A stretch of DNA of 64,000 bases, from the NCBI GenBank assembly GCA_002917075.1, contig NTMA01000097.1, forward strand, positions 1-64,000. The letters run 5' to 3'. The position numbers and the translations under genes were made by a program. The DNA is from Hawksworthiomyces lignivorus. Its lineage: Eukaryota; Ascomycota; Sordariomycetes; Ophiostomatales; Ophiostomataceae. The notes beneath the pieces are model-generated. The model was not told where the DNA came from and did no database searches. It worked only from the letters and a program-made list of their open reading frames with translations. Below are positions 11,414 to 24,300 of this stretch, one piece after another. Every line of letters begins with the position of its first letter. Position 1 is the stretch's first letter.

Positions 11414-12215
11414 TGCGCCGTTCTTCTGCTCGTCTCTCCAGAGAGCCTTTGGTGGTGGCGGTGCGGACAGCTCGGATCTCTGAGCAGGCGGGCCACCACT
11501 GTCGTCGTCGGTGTTCTCGTTCGTGCGCAGCGGTTCTGCCGGTTTCTGCGAAGACCACAAAAGATTCGCCAGCGTGTTGATATGTGCCAGGGAACGATCC
11601 AGTCGATTTCCTAAGAGAGACTATGTTGTAGAAGTTGAGACGTCGTTTGGCGTAAGCAGTGGTGGTGTGAGACATCCAATTCGTGCTTTAAAAATTTCGC
11701 CGCCTCCCAGGCAAGCTGACGCCCCGTAGAGAAAGAAGCGCGGCTTACAGCGGGTGCGGGGAGGGAAGCTTGGACGATCTCAATGCGGGGGACCTAAGGG
11801 ACCAATACAGATCAACCACTTAGTGAGCTTCAGGAGCCAGACCACTTTACAACGTCAATATACGGAGTGCACACTTCACACATTCGCTGCTCTGCCATTG
11901 AATGATTTCTTTGGGCTTGCCTGGATAAAAGACATCGCCTCATTTTATTATTTCTATCTAATTGAAATTGTATCTCTCTGGGATACTTTCTATTGATTTT
12001 CCTGCTTTGCTTTGCCCCTGTTCTCTTCGGGTATTAATTACCATGGATCTTTTTCCTTATTCTGCCCGTTGCCCTTCTCCTATTCCGATTCATCATTCAT
12101 AATTTCTGCTTTTGGGGCCCATCCTATGATCATTCCTTTCCATTTCTTCCTTCTTTTTTTTCTTTTTTTTTGGTATGCTTCCCGTCCAAGCTCGCAGGCT
12201 GCTCTCTCGCCGCCC
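11414..12215. other. Intergenic
   Basis: Leader of the Mix23-like gene and 3' flank of the dehydrogenase gene. 11990-12170 is strongly T-rich (TTCTTTTTTTTCTTTTTTTT at about 12150), so it is A-rich on the coding strand past the dehydrogenase stop. A near-copy of the 9-bp motif (TACGGAGTG) lies at 11861. No gene is seen. Confidence 0.5.
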
Positions 12216-13380
12216 TCAGAAGTCGAGCCCGGCCTGCTCCGGCACGATGCTCTTTAGCGTGCCTTCGAGCACCGCCTGCCGCACGTTGTCCATGGCCCAG
12301 ACCTCCATCTTGGTCTCCGTCTCCACCGTCGACGTGCCCAGGTGCGGCACCAGCACCACGCGGTCGCTGGCCAGCAGGCCCGGGTGCACGGCCGGCTCGT
12401 GCTCGTACACGTCGAGCCCGGCGCTGGCCACGCGCCCGGCCGCCAGCGCGTCCACCAGCGCGGCCTCGTCCAGCACGGCACCGCGCGCCGTGTTGACGAG
12501 CACGATGCCGGGCTTCATGGCCGCGAACTCGGCCGCGCCCAGCATGTGCCGCGTCTCGCCGTTGAGCGGCACGCTGACGCTCAGCACGTCCGACTCGGCC
12601 AGCAGCGTCGCCAGCGACACGTGCTCGGCCGCAAAGCCCAGCGCCGCCATCGCCTCCGCCGGAAGCGGGCCCCGCCGGTTGTGGTAGCGCACGCGCATGC
12701 CAAACGCCGCGTGCGCCTTGCGCGCGATCGCCCGCCCGATGCCGCCCATGCCCAGCACGCCCAGCACCTTGCCCTCCGGGTCGTGGCCCAGCCGCGGGTC
12801 CGCCCCGCGCCACTCGCCCCGCCGGATCGCCGCCATGCCCGGCGCCAGGTTGCGCAGCCCCCCCAGCAGCAGAAAAATGTGCAGGTCCGCCGTCGCCTCG
12901 TCCACGGCCGTCGGCGTGTTTGACACGCGCACACGCCGCGCCGTGCACGCGGCCACGTCGATCTGGTCGTAGCCCGCGCCGTTGTGGCACACAAACCGCA
13001 GCGTGCGCGGCAGCGCCGCCAGCAGCTCCTCGTCCACGCGGCCCGTGATCTTGAACGAGTCGAACGTCCGGTACGCCACCTGGACGCCGTTAAAGGCCCC
13101 GGACCGGCACTCCTGCAGGAACTCCGCACGGTTCGAAGCCCGGGGCACGATAATGTCGGCAATATCGGCAATAGCTGCCCAGGTTCTGTGAGCACTACAC
13201 GTAGGGGTTGCATGGTAAGTATGATCCCATCTTCGTGCAACTGGCCATCGTGACAAAACGATCGAAAGCTCGTAGAAAAAAATTGAAAAGGCAAAAAAAA
13301 ACAAAAAACCAACTATGTACATACTGCTCAATGACGCCCAGCTGCAGCACCTTGGTAAGCATAGTCGGACTATTGGCCAT
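12216..13380 (-). CDS. D-isomer-specific 2-hydroxyacid dehydrogenase (glyoxylate/hydroxypyruvate reductase type)
   Basis: Exon 1 (13325-13380) reads MANSPTMLTKVLQLGVIE. A 130-bp intron (GTATGT...TAG) follows, then exon 2 (12216-13194), giving 344 residues. The Rossmann motif LGMGGIGRAIA is followed by RYHNRR; an Arg after the second strand points to NADP(H) preference. The family's catalytic Arg (NTARGAVLD), Glu (LDVYEHEP) and His (PHLGTST) are all present in order. The likely reaction is reduction of glyoxylate, hydroxypyruvate or another 2-oxoacid to the D-2-hydroxyacid in the cytosol. An alternative in-frame start is Met7. The second exon is very GC-rich. Confidence 0.9.
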
Positions 13381-15377
13381 CTTTATTAAATGGCAAAGTG
13401 GTGTCGTCTAGAAATGATTTTAGTGATTGCGTGTCGAGCTGCGCGGAAGCAGTTTGAGCAGCTTTGGCAAAGGGGCCAAGAGTGTATTTGAATTGTCGAC
13501 AGGTGTTGTTGATTCTACCTCGCTATTGTGGTATTTCTTTGTAAGGTCAAACTCTCGCTGTGCCAAGGCCAAGCACTCAGATTGTGCAACCCCAAAGATG
13601 CAAGTAAAACGGCAAGGATGAAGCAAACGTACCGGATCGGGAAATCTGAGCCGCCAGATGAACGTAGACTGAGATCAGCCAGGCACAGAAAGTGATCCAA
13701 ATCGAGATACTGCGAATCAAGATCCAAATGCTGCTGCAACGCTGTCTCCTAGAAACCACCTGCCGAAAGTGATAAGTGGAGTCCCTATATTGGATGGTAT
13801 GCGTATGCAGAGTCGCTTGGGAGGCGATCTCGAAAGAGGAGGCTGAGAATAAAAAAAAATAGCAAAAAGAACAGAAGCGTGGGATTGAGCGTGGGATACA
13901 GGAGCAAGCAACCTGAGAGGAAAATAAGACACGCAGGTGAGAGCGTGGGGTTGCAAGAAGATGGAATAAAAGGGCGCGAGGAGTCACAGATAAAGTTATG
14001 TTTACTTTAGAGGTACTGCTACGTTTTGTGGGGTTATAGTAGATGGGCGAGACTGAAGAAGCAAAAAAGGAAAAAAAAAAGCGTTGGATGATAACGACAA
14101 GACCGGAGAACGTGGTGGATTTAGTGCTTTGCTTTTCGTCTTAGTGGCCTACAGAGATATCATGGACTTGCAGAGAAAGTGACAATAGAATCAAGAGGTC
14201 CCGGTTAGGCCTCAACGAGTCGGTGGCGTTGCCATTGTATTAGCCGGAAAGCCATTTGCTTCTTGATGTCCTTTCCGGTTTGGGACTGCTGGCCTCTAGC
14301 AGGAACGGGCCGAGCGTTGACGCAAACAGCAATCTTCTGAGAAGCCAGATGCGTTGGCTCTGCGGAATCCTGCACGCAACGTGATGAAGAGCACCTCGGG
14401 AGGAACAGGAAACAAGTTTGATGGCGGTGAGTGACCCTTAACCTGCATCTTGATCATAGCGAAAGTTTTCTATTGCTTTCGCTACATGCAAGCCATATTG
14501 AAAAAGATGTGACTCGTCATAATTCCCCTATCTTCCCCGGATCCCCACTGTCGAATATCGGAGAGCAATTTTCTCGAACGCGAGAATGAGTTGCAGTCGT
14601 AATCAAGATTCACCAGGAAGGCTTCTTTTTTAACCCCGGTTAGAAATATTCGTTATGAATGTGCCCTGTTCTAGTTCTAAAAATGCATTTGTCTCTCCAG
14701 CACCTCATTAGTCCCCTCCGCGGTTCTCTTTTGCAGGTAGCTGTTATTATTTTGCCTTTGTTGGATAGATTATCATAATATACTACATAGAAGAAACATT
14801 AAAAAATTCAATAGCTGGAAGAACAGCAATTAGTCAAGGAAATTTAGTTTGGACCACAAAAATAAACACAGGCGTTATGTACGCCGTCTGACCATCTGGT
14901 GGACATATAAAATAAAGATGGAGATAATGAAAATTCCGACGACGCGAAGAAAACCAAAGCTATGGAGGAAGTAAATAAATAAATAAATAAAAATGAAATA
15001 AATATTTGCAGTGATGTCTCCACGTCTCCACGACAGGCAAAATGTATTCTTTTTGGATGATTCTGCATCGCCTGTCTTCTCCAATGCAGTGCCAACAGTC
15101 AGGTACAATTCAACGATGAAAAATCAAAATGCAATATGCTCCAGATAATCAAATACATAATGTACCAAATTGGATATGAAGATAAGAAGGGTGCTGCACC
15201 CAGTAAGTTAAAAAAAAATTGAAGAAAAGGGGATATCGCCGTGACATTACGTCGTCCAAATAATATCAGAGCAAAGAATCGTACTGTACAAACCAAAAGC
15301 CGTTATACATACAAGACAAGAAAAAGAATATGAAGAGAATGCACAAGTGTAATCAAAATAGCAGTTGCACATAAGTC
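13381..15377. other. Intergenic, no gene seen
   Basis: About 2 kb between two minus-strand genes. The right half (14640-15370) is AT-rich with an (AAAT)n tract at about 14973-15003. I see no supportable coding region or RNA gene. Confidence 0.5.
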
Positions 15378-18303
15378 TTATTGCCGCCGAACGTTACACC
15401 CTGGTTGGATAAACGCTTTATAACCTAACAGGGCAAATCGACGCACAACGTTGGTAGTGCCGCCGTAGTCTTGCGCTTCATTCCGGATAAACTTGGCCGC
15501 CACAGCCAATTTGTTGCGTGGATCTGCCTCGTCTTGGTGGTGTGCTGGTTGTACGACCATATCGCCTAATTGGTGAGCGGTGTACCGCGGCGCGAATTCC
15601 CGCAATATAGCAATGGAGTAGATGACATCACGGTTCTCGCGGCCATCCAGTAGATTGCGCATCTGCGTCAACGCTTGCTCGCGTAGCCGCGTTAGGCTAT
15701 TACCAGGAGTGCTAGTCAGACCGCTGTCTTCCTGAAGCCGTAAAAACTCGGCCAACCACCACCAGAACTGGTGCTCGCGAATGCGATTAGGGTCGCCAGA
15801 TCGCGGTGGTGGCATACACGGATTTGTGCGAACACAGCCGCCGGACAGCAGTGCGTCAATAACAACTAGCCGATTGCGTGCCTCTGTGGGATTATCAGCA
15901 GCAGCAGGTTCTTCACCCGGCAAGTTGACTGTGGCGGGTGTGGTATAGGCCATGGAAGCCAGAGACCAAACTATGCGCAACTCTTGCGCGGAGGCGGCGA
16001 TCATCTCGGGGCTCTTTGGGTCTGTTGTTTGTACCATGGAGACCGAATTCAAAAATGTAGACATGAGATCCAAAAGGGGCTTATTGTTGAGTAAGATGCT
16101 GACGGGGTTATTTGTGCCTCCTGGCTTGAAATTGTACCATGAGGTCTCGAAAAAAGCAGACAGCCCAGGTACGTATATCTCGTAGTAGACCTTAGTCAAA
16201 TCGTCTATTGTCTCTCTGGTTGGGGGAGTTGTGGGGGTAGGCAACGGTGGCCCGCCCAGACCAATAATCTCGTCGATTTTCATCTTTGCTAGGACGTCGA
16301 GTCAGTCAAACAAATAAATATACAGACATGGCAGAGCTCCAATATATGCACAGAGAGGGTAATTCAGGTTGGGACCGCGAACCTTTAAACACCGAGCCTG
16401 ATATGTCGTAAAGTGAAGTGCTGTGTTCTGGGGGTGACACTATTGAACGCGACGAGTAGATGCCGGGGTTGTATGACGACGTGGCAGGCGAGTGGTAAGA
16501 TGTATTGCTTGATGCAGGTGTTGCTGGGGATCCTGACGTGCTGTAGATATTGGAGATGTAGTTCGGGGGAGCAACAGACGGTGGTGAAAAGGACGGTGGG
16601 GCACCGCCGGCGGAAGGCGACTTAATAGTGGTGAAACTAGAAACGGTGCTGGCAACAGGAGCGGCGGTAGTAGCAGTAGCAGTCGGTGTAAAGGTCATCG
16701 AAGAGGATGGGTTGGATGAGGCTACGGTGGTACCGGGAATGGAGGCGGAGGTCGGCGACGTCGACTGCAGGATGCTAGGGCTATGCGGCTGCTGTTTGAA
16801 GATGGGGTCGTAACCAGCACACTCGCGCTTGGATTTTTTGCAGTTGTTGCAAGTTGGGTGCGTCTCGTCGCACTAGAAAATGGAATAAACGAGGTTAGAT
16901 TTTGCTTTTTTTGGTCCACCCTTCGCTTTTCTACTTGCTCTTGAAGACACGACTGGGATTTTTGGGCAGTGGGGTGGCGGTGTGGTTGGGTAAGGAGTCG
17001 CTGCGATTGTGAATTAAAGGGTTGGTTCAGGTATGAGGGATGAGGGGTTAGCGGTGGTGATGGGGTAGATGTAGGCGAAAACGCCAAAAATTTTGACAGT
17101 GGGTCTACAACTCGGGGGATAAGTCCGCCAGACGCATAGTATCATGATTGAGCGCAAACGGGATGCAACTCTGATAATGGGCAGCGAAAAATATGCATGC
17201 GTAAAATGAGGATTGCAGTGTCCTTGTTAAATGGTGCTTGTTGGGAATGCTCTCCTGTTCGGTTCCGAGGAGCTGGCTCGCATTGACCGCAGAGCAGCGT
17301 TCCAGTAGGGCGACATCACTCGAATTGTTGCGATCATGGCGGCCCAATCCTCCGATTGTCGGTCATCAGGCTGAAGAACAGATGCTCAAACGAATAAATA
17401 ACTTTGAGAACAACAGGTTTTGTCCTCATCCACAGCGAGCTGCAGCTGGATCTCATCTTCCTCAATGTTATGCTGGCTTCTCAGTCTGTTTTCGCTCTAA
17501 CTGGTGGCGCTTGTGCATCCGCATATGCATTGCCGTTCTCGGCCGTTCTCATCGAGCAGTAACACCTAGTCGCAGAGCCTGCTGCAGAACTCCGTATGCG
17601 ACAGACATTGGAATGGAAGTGAAGGAGGAGAGGACTTGGGAGTAGGAAATAGGGAGGCTTCAAGATAAAATAGAAATGCAAAATAATCTCGAGCTGACTT
17701 ACTTTGATCCGTCGTTTTCGACAAGTCATGCATCCTGTTTTTGTGCGTCGCTTAATTTCCTGTAGATCACCGTTAATGCGAATTTTTCCCCAGCAGATTT
17801 GTGCTAATACTTCCTGTTCATTTGCATACTTTCTTATGACGAACCGTCGGCATGCCCAAAGACGACATGCGCATGTCTGGGATTCGACCATGTTGACCAG
17901 CTAAGGCGAATGATGGCAAGCCATGCGGAGGCATTCCGTATGGTGGTGGCATTGAGTAGAACGGCAGAGGGCCGGGTGGTAGAGTTGGCGGCGGCGCGAG
18001 ATGATGTAGACCATGTGGAGGATGAAGTGAGTCGATAGTCCTCATACTTGGAAGAGGCTGACTATTATGTGGTGGTGGAGCTATGGGCGCAGGACGATAG
18101 AGATCGCTAACGCTGACACTTGGATTCCCTGGCCCATGATGGGAACCAATGGCTTCACCACCGTTAGATTGATAGTTGTAGTGATTTGGAAGGCTCTGGC
18201 TCATGGTAGAAGGCGGAGGAAACGAGTGCGGGCCTCCATAACCAAGGTTGCCGCTGCTCGGAAGGCGTGATGGGCCTGACGGATGTGAAAGATGGTTCGA
18301 CAT
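15378..18303 (-). CDS. Zn2Cys6 transcription factor, moc3-like
   Basis: Four exons (17830-18303, 17703-17759, 16383-16872, 15378-16288) give 643 residues. A Pro/His/Ser-rich N-terminus starts MSNHLSHPSGPSRLP. The binuclear zinc cluster has Cys168, 171, 178, 185, 188 and 195 (spacing 2-6-6-2-6). It is preceded by basic RHKKEIKRRTKTG and followed by AGYDPIF. A Ser/Thr/Pro linker and a C-terminal fungal-TF-like helical domain (about 340-640, KMKIDEIIGLGG onward) follow. The 57-bp exon 2 codes for half of the cluster, and the 830-bp intron 16873-17702 splits it directly before Cys178. The last intron uses a weak GTTCGC donor (16382) and CTAG acceptor, chosen because it alone keeps frame with VFKAKMKIDE. 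Target genes are unknown. Confidence 0.85.
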
Positions 18304-21300
18304 GATAGATAGTTGCGGTGACAGCGCGAAGCGAGTGCTCAGAAGATGTATCTGGGACCAACTGAAACCAGGCCCGTTGCCAGTGTAGCACGGCTTCAAA
18401 TTTAGAAACGCTTGTGCACACTGTCACGACCTTCAAGACGACCCTCTTCGGGGGAAATGCTCGGCAAAGGAATGAGAAGTCGGCGTAGCCGTATCGCCTT
18501 GTAGACCATGTATAGATTTCAATGCAAGACAAACGAGACACGACGGCAGGCGGACTGTCCGTTGCGGTCAGCAAGCTAGGGGCAGTTGTTGTTATCGCGA
18601 CTGTCGCCCAAAGGTGACCGTGTTGCGCCGTGTGCTCGCGGGACTGCGGACCCAGCGGCGTCTAGATGCCAGAGGCAAAGTCACAACCAAGCACGCGCCA
18701 AACGCGCGAAGACGACAGCGTCGAGACGAGAGCGGCAAAGCTCACGTCTAGCTCGCTTGCTGTTACCGACAAAAATTGGCAATCCGTGTCATGTTCATCC
18801 AGAAAGCTGTCGTGTAAGGAGCGCCGTTCGAGCTGATAAAAGAAGGACCAACACTTGGTTGCTGCGCCTGCCCCTGCAGCTGGCCGTTTGGGCTGGCTGG
18901 TCACCTCGACACAAAAATCTCTGCTTCGAGCCCTTGTCTGTCGCTCGAGTCTTCTCTCGATCCCGGTCACTGCTTCCCGCCTCGTCTTTTGATGTTGTTT
19001 GACGCTCTCGACTCAGTCTGGCCTCTCTGCAGCTATTCTTGTGCTCGAGTTGAGGAGCGAAATAACGAGATCAACTACATGGGCAAATGGTATGCACCAT
19101 CAATATTTTTAACTACAGGATCCGTACTGCGTACGCTACTGCGTAAGTCATTTTACTCTTATATGTACATAAGTATATTTGGTCTCTGGTGGTGTATATG
19201 GAGCCACGATTTTTTCGACAAGGGGGAGGGACAAACGGGGGTGGGTGGAAGAGAGAACAGGGGACGATGCGACCGTGGGCCGGGTTTCCTTTGGGGATTT
19301 TTTGGGGCTATTCTCTCTTCTTGGGGGGGTGAGTTCGTGGGTGTAGGGGTGTGGATGGTGGCAGAAGAAAAGGGGGTGTGCGAGAAGGAAAAATGGTCAA
19401 GGAGAAGAAATGTTTAAAGAGGGAGACAAGAGTGTGAGAGAGAGATGAGAATCAGGACTTTCAGCAGAAAAGCCACAGAGGGAGTGCAAAGTCGAAAGCG
19501 CAATGAAGAAAACTTTTTTTTTTGAGCAAATGAGCAGCGAGCGTACTCTGCAATGTCTTGGTCTTGCCGGCCTTTCTTCCTCTTCCTCCCCACCTTCCTT
19601 TTGGCTTCCTTTAGCAGGTGCAGTTCTTCTTTCTAACGGAGTGCAGCCCCTGCTGTTTTATTTGCTAGCCTGTCGTGGCTGTTTTTATCTCTTTGCCCTT
19701 TTCGGAGCACCCCCCGTTTCCCCTTCACCTCCTTTCGTTTCTTTTTCTTTGCTGGCAGGCCCCATCTTTGCACATGATGCGAACAAATATTGAATAGCGA
19801 AATACAGATACGCGTGTGCGGTCGTAGATTTGGGGTGCCAGGGGGAGAGAGCGCCAGTCTGCACAGAGCACATCAGCCAAGGTCGCTTGCCTAGCGCTGG
19901 AACATCGCTCTTTCTTTTTATATACAATCGAACCAAGTTTAATCGTTCCGCACCGCTCTAGCACAATGCGAACCATGCTACCTGTCACAAAAATTACGGA
20001 GCACATATCACACATATGGTATACGAAGCACGTATATAGCACTCGCTTATAGCATGTGTGAGAAACGGCCGGCGCCTAGTGAGATGCGATTGGAGGCTGT
20101 CGTGCAGCTTTTGCAGGCTTGTACCAATGGATGCGGGAAACTCCTTCCTGTTTCTCACTTTCCTCCGAGTCCATGGCTACATTCTTTTCGGCTCTTCTGC
20201 GCAATACATGTCCATCGAGCTCAATATGTTTCTCTCCAATTTCCTCTAATATCAATTACAATTTCCCTTCCTGAAAACACCCATGTGCAATGTCTATCGC
20301 TGCCTTTTTTTTTTTTTTTTGTCCAAGAGATTCTCATTACAAGGTTTTGGTCATCAGCTTCTATTTGTCTTTTCCGTTTTCCCTTTTTCCCCTCCCTTCT
20401 TCTCCTTACCCGTCGTTGTGGAAATTGACGGCTACGCTAAAAGTTGAGCTTCGGTGGCACGATTCGAACTACTCTGGTTTTTAGTTGTACTCCGTAGACT
20501 TCTGACCTAACCCCCTTACATCGACTTAAGATAGGGTGGATAGTGGATATTGGCTTTTGCTGCATGGGCTCCCTTCCTCGCTAAGCGACATCTGCTTCTA
20601 TCCACACCACTAGACACAAAAAAGGCTCCTTCTTACAGCCCCGGCACCATCTCCTCCCACGAACAGCCTGTTTGTCTTCGAGTTATTGGCTGTATCTGCA
20701 TCAAGTGCGTCGTGTGGTGCATTCGTCGGTTAAGTCACAAACGCGTAAGAGTACATGCCCTGGATGCAGGAGAGTTGAATAATTCCATCAGCACACTACG
20801 TCAAACCGAATGCTCGTCATAAACAGAATGTTGCATACGCACATCGTGTGTCTTTCATATCTTACATTCGTCAATCTCTTTTCCGAGTCGCGCCCTACGC
20901 CACCTGGTAAGGTGCGCCGCTACTAGCGCAACCGATTGGGTGACCAGGGTTCGAAAAGAGGGAAATCTACGTGTTCGTAGCCTGTCCATTGCGCCAGAAA
21001 CGAGTACAGTGGAGGCCGTGATGGGAACATTATCTTACTCCGTACATGCGTGCGACATGCGACGAACGCTCCTCGAAAGATAGTTGCTTTTGTGAGATGT
21101 GAAAGGAAAACGAGAAAGCAAGACAAAAACGTTACAGGGGCATGGCTATTGGATGGATGGGGTAGAGATTTAAGGGCGCAATTTTGGCTGGAAGAAAGGC
21201 TGACGGGGTGTGGGAGAATGTTGGGGACATGGCTGCTTGTGGCGGATGTGGATCTTAATTCCAAAGTGGATGAGAAGGCGAAGCGAGGAAGAAGAAAAGA

Positions 21301-24300
21301 GGAAGAGAAAGAAACCCGAAAGAACAAAGAGAGCACAGAGCTCAGACAATGAGCATGTGCGGTACCAACAGAAACGTAGACGAGGCCAGCATAGCAGCCC
21401 AAGAAAAATGCGATAATCATAGGCGGAAAAAACCGCGCGTTAGGATGGGGGAGCTAGCAAAAGGAATGCGCTTCGATGGCAGGTATCTCCCTGTCCTAGT
21501 GCTCACATAATGGAGATAACTCGCCGTATCCTACTGTACCTGCCCAGGTTTTACAAATATGTGTGCATATACGCAGAGTGCATAGGTACATACACACAAA
21601 CACGCGGATTATAGAGAAGACCAGACTAAACATGAATACTACAGAAATTGTTTGATAAGTACCTATGCAAAAAGCATACAGAGTACGTAAGTTATTGATA
21701 CGTAAAATAGGTACGTATACATCGTAAGGCTCCGTGCTGCATGGCAGGGGAAGCCGGCGGATTGTTGACAGGGGCAAGGGTTCTTGGATAAGCGAAAATG
21801 CTACTTTCTCTCCTCTTTCTCTTCCTTGGCCACTCCCTATTTTCTCTGTTCATATATTCTGTACACGCTATATTAAACGTTTACGACGTAATGTATGTAC
21901 TCCACAGAACTGGTCCCCAGGCGTCCAGCCTTCTGAAAAGGGTTCAAGATACATACCAACCGCTCAAGTATTGCCTGTAATTCAGGTGTATCTTCTCCGC
22001 TCCAATGCTTGCGTAGCGTGGAGACACCAACCCAACTGTCCCCTAGTTGAAGAGCCGCTCGGGCAGAAGCGAGGAAGCTTCCTCTCGCCTTTTAGCGACT
22101 GGACCGGGCATGGAATAGCGAGATCTCTGTCAGCCGTAGCGAAGAAAATCACGATTTGCCATCTGGCTAACAATCCCTTGGACATTATCACTATTGGTTT
22201 AACGCAACAGTATCGTATCATATTTTTCTCTTTAGCCTTTGTTGTTGTTTTCTTCTTTCTTCTTCTTTCCTTCCTCTTTACTTCTCTTTTAATTTGGCAG
22301 CTTTTTTTTTCTCTGCTACGTACATACGTAGGATAAACCTTTCTCCCCCTGTATGCGCCGTTATCTATCTTCTTCTTGATGTCTTGCTCCTCGGAATTGA
22401 GCCAACCACAAAGATCCATTCGGCCTTGGTTCGCTTGCTCCCTCTGCCAAAACGGGATCTAACGATAGAGGGAGAAAGACATGTGTTAGCCGACGTTTTT
22501 ACGGCAGCTCTGAGTACTAAACGTTTATCCAACTCGAATTCATTTACGACTGGGACAAGTATTTTGGGGTCGCATTTGCAAGTACGTGGTGTATCTTACA
22601 AGGGTAAAAAATGTTAATCGCAGTTGTAACTTACTGCCACAGAAGTATCCAGAAAAATACCGAAAGTTCTAGCAATCTGTACTAAAATACAGGTAACAAA
22701 ATAACATTTTTTCCCCTGTACACCTAGTACTTATGGCGTACTAAACCCACCAACGTGATGGATCTCGGCTAGTCGTGGCGTTGCGGGAGGGATGGATCAG
22801 GCCATGGAAGAGCAGGAAAAAGAAAGCAGAATGGGACGAGGTAATAGACTATTCACATCAAAATTTCAGAAAGACAGAAAAATGTCTAGTGGATATTCCC
22901 AGTTCTCTTCGCCACCAGCCAAGATTTGGTGTTAGTATAGAGTTTATTGTTTTAACTAATTTTACCAATATCCGTTTCTGGGATAAGTCCGGTCTCGTAC
23001 CTAGTCGTTTTCGTCCGTCTCGTTCTCCGTACTCGTACACACCACAAAGAACAAGCGAGCGGTACGCGGGTACATACCGTGTGCCAACGCTAGCGCCGTC
23101 TCTTCTTATTTAGAAGAAAAGAAAAACTTCAGAAAAAGCAAGCATACTGTCCCCAATTAGCAGTACAATACTGCGAATACACGCCGTATCTTGTGGAGTT
23201 AGGTGCAGGTATACTCCGGTATAGCCTTTCCACTCTATTTCTTGTGATCGACGTCTTGGTTTCCTGAACAGGGAAGGTTCATACAGAGGCTCCAGAAATG
23301 AAGATACCCACAAATTGCGCTTTTAACAAAAAGCCAATGTTTAAAAGGCGCGAAAAGGGGCCAATCTAGAGACATCATCACGATGAAGTTTTTCTCTGGG
23401 CAGGCATGTGCAGAATGCAGAACATGGGGGCCCAATTACTCATAGCAGAATAGATGGCCGTGGTCCGCATGCTGCATCCGTAGATCTCTAAGGGTGGCAC
23501 ATCCGTACTATTGTAGAAAATAGCCAAAGGTCTACGAAATAAGTCCCAAATAGGTAAAAACGACAATTCTCAAAAGGTAAACACAAGTTTTTGCGTCTTT
23601 AGGAAGGCAATGGGAGATGCCTTTGTATACACTTCTTGCATAAAATTCTTCTATCAGCCGTAGTGACGCGACTGGGAAATTTGCCGTGTATTTATGAAGG
23701 CAAAAAGTGCGAAAAGGGGAGTAGGCGCCTTCTAATAGCGAGATATCTCTCTCACAATTTCCTCCTTTGATATTCGCCTACCCAGCATTGTATTCCTAAT
23801 TCTTATTCTCTTTCCTTCCATATCTGTGCATAATTTGGTCTATTTGCGTGGCCACGTTGGCTGCAATGCTCCGGTTGCGCCTTCCCTGCAGTAGTTGTAA
23901 TGGCATAACACTTTTTCAGCCCCTTCCATTTTCGTCAATGAGCGTTTGTTTTATGCTTTCCAATTAGTTCAGCTGCTGGCAATTCTTCGGCCAATTCTTT
24001 TATGCCGGAGCGAGAGCCGTGGTCTTCCATTTTCCTCTGGCATCCGCTGCGAACAGAAGGGAGCATGAGAACTTCTTTCATACCAGCTCGAGCTATCCAA
24101 GACCTCTTCGGACTGACCCATTTTTCTAGCCCAATTTCTCTGATCGAGACTTTGTCGGACTTCTACATGTGCAAGTGTACCGGACAGACTCACGCCTCCC
24201 ATTCGCCGACCAAACAAAGACATCGGCGTATTTCCTCAAGTTAGCCGTCTCAGGACACTAACAATAAACACTTCCTCTGCCTCTCTCTACACGCCCTTTG

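Noticed and set aside
20440..20540. tRNA-like B box (GTTCGAATC on the minus strand near 20458-20470)
   Set aside because: The bases around it do not form a T stem, and no acceptor stem or anticodon arm can be drawn.
20890..20960. Possible tRNA ending in GGGTTCGAAAAG
   Set aside because: The T stem does not pair (CCAGG versus AAGAG) and the B box lacks its last C.
21734..22336. 200-codon plus-strand frame in the gene-free block
   Set aside because: No domain, rich in Phe/Leu from T-rich DNA at its end, and no splice or start context.
22294..22617. Possible copia-type RNase H remnant
   Set aside because: Only about 12 residues are suggestive; no other pol domains or LTRs are seen nearby.
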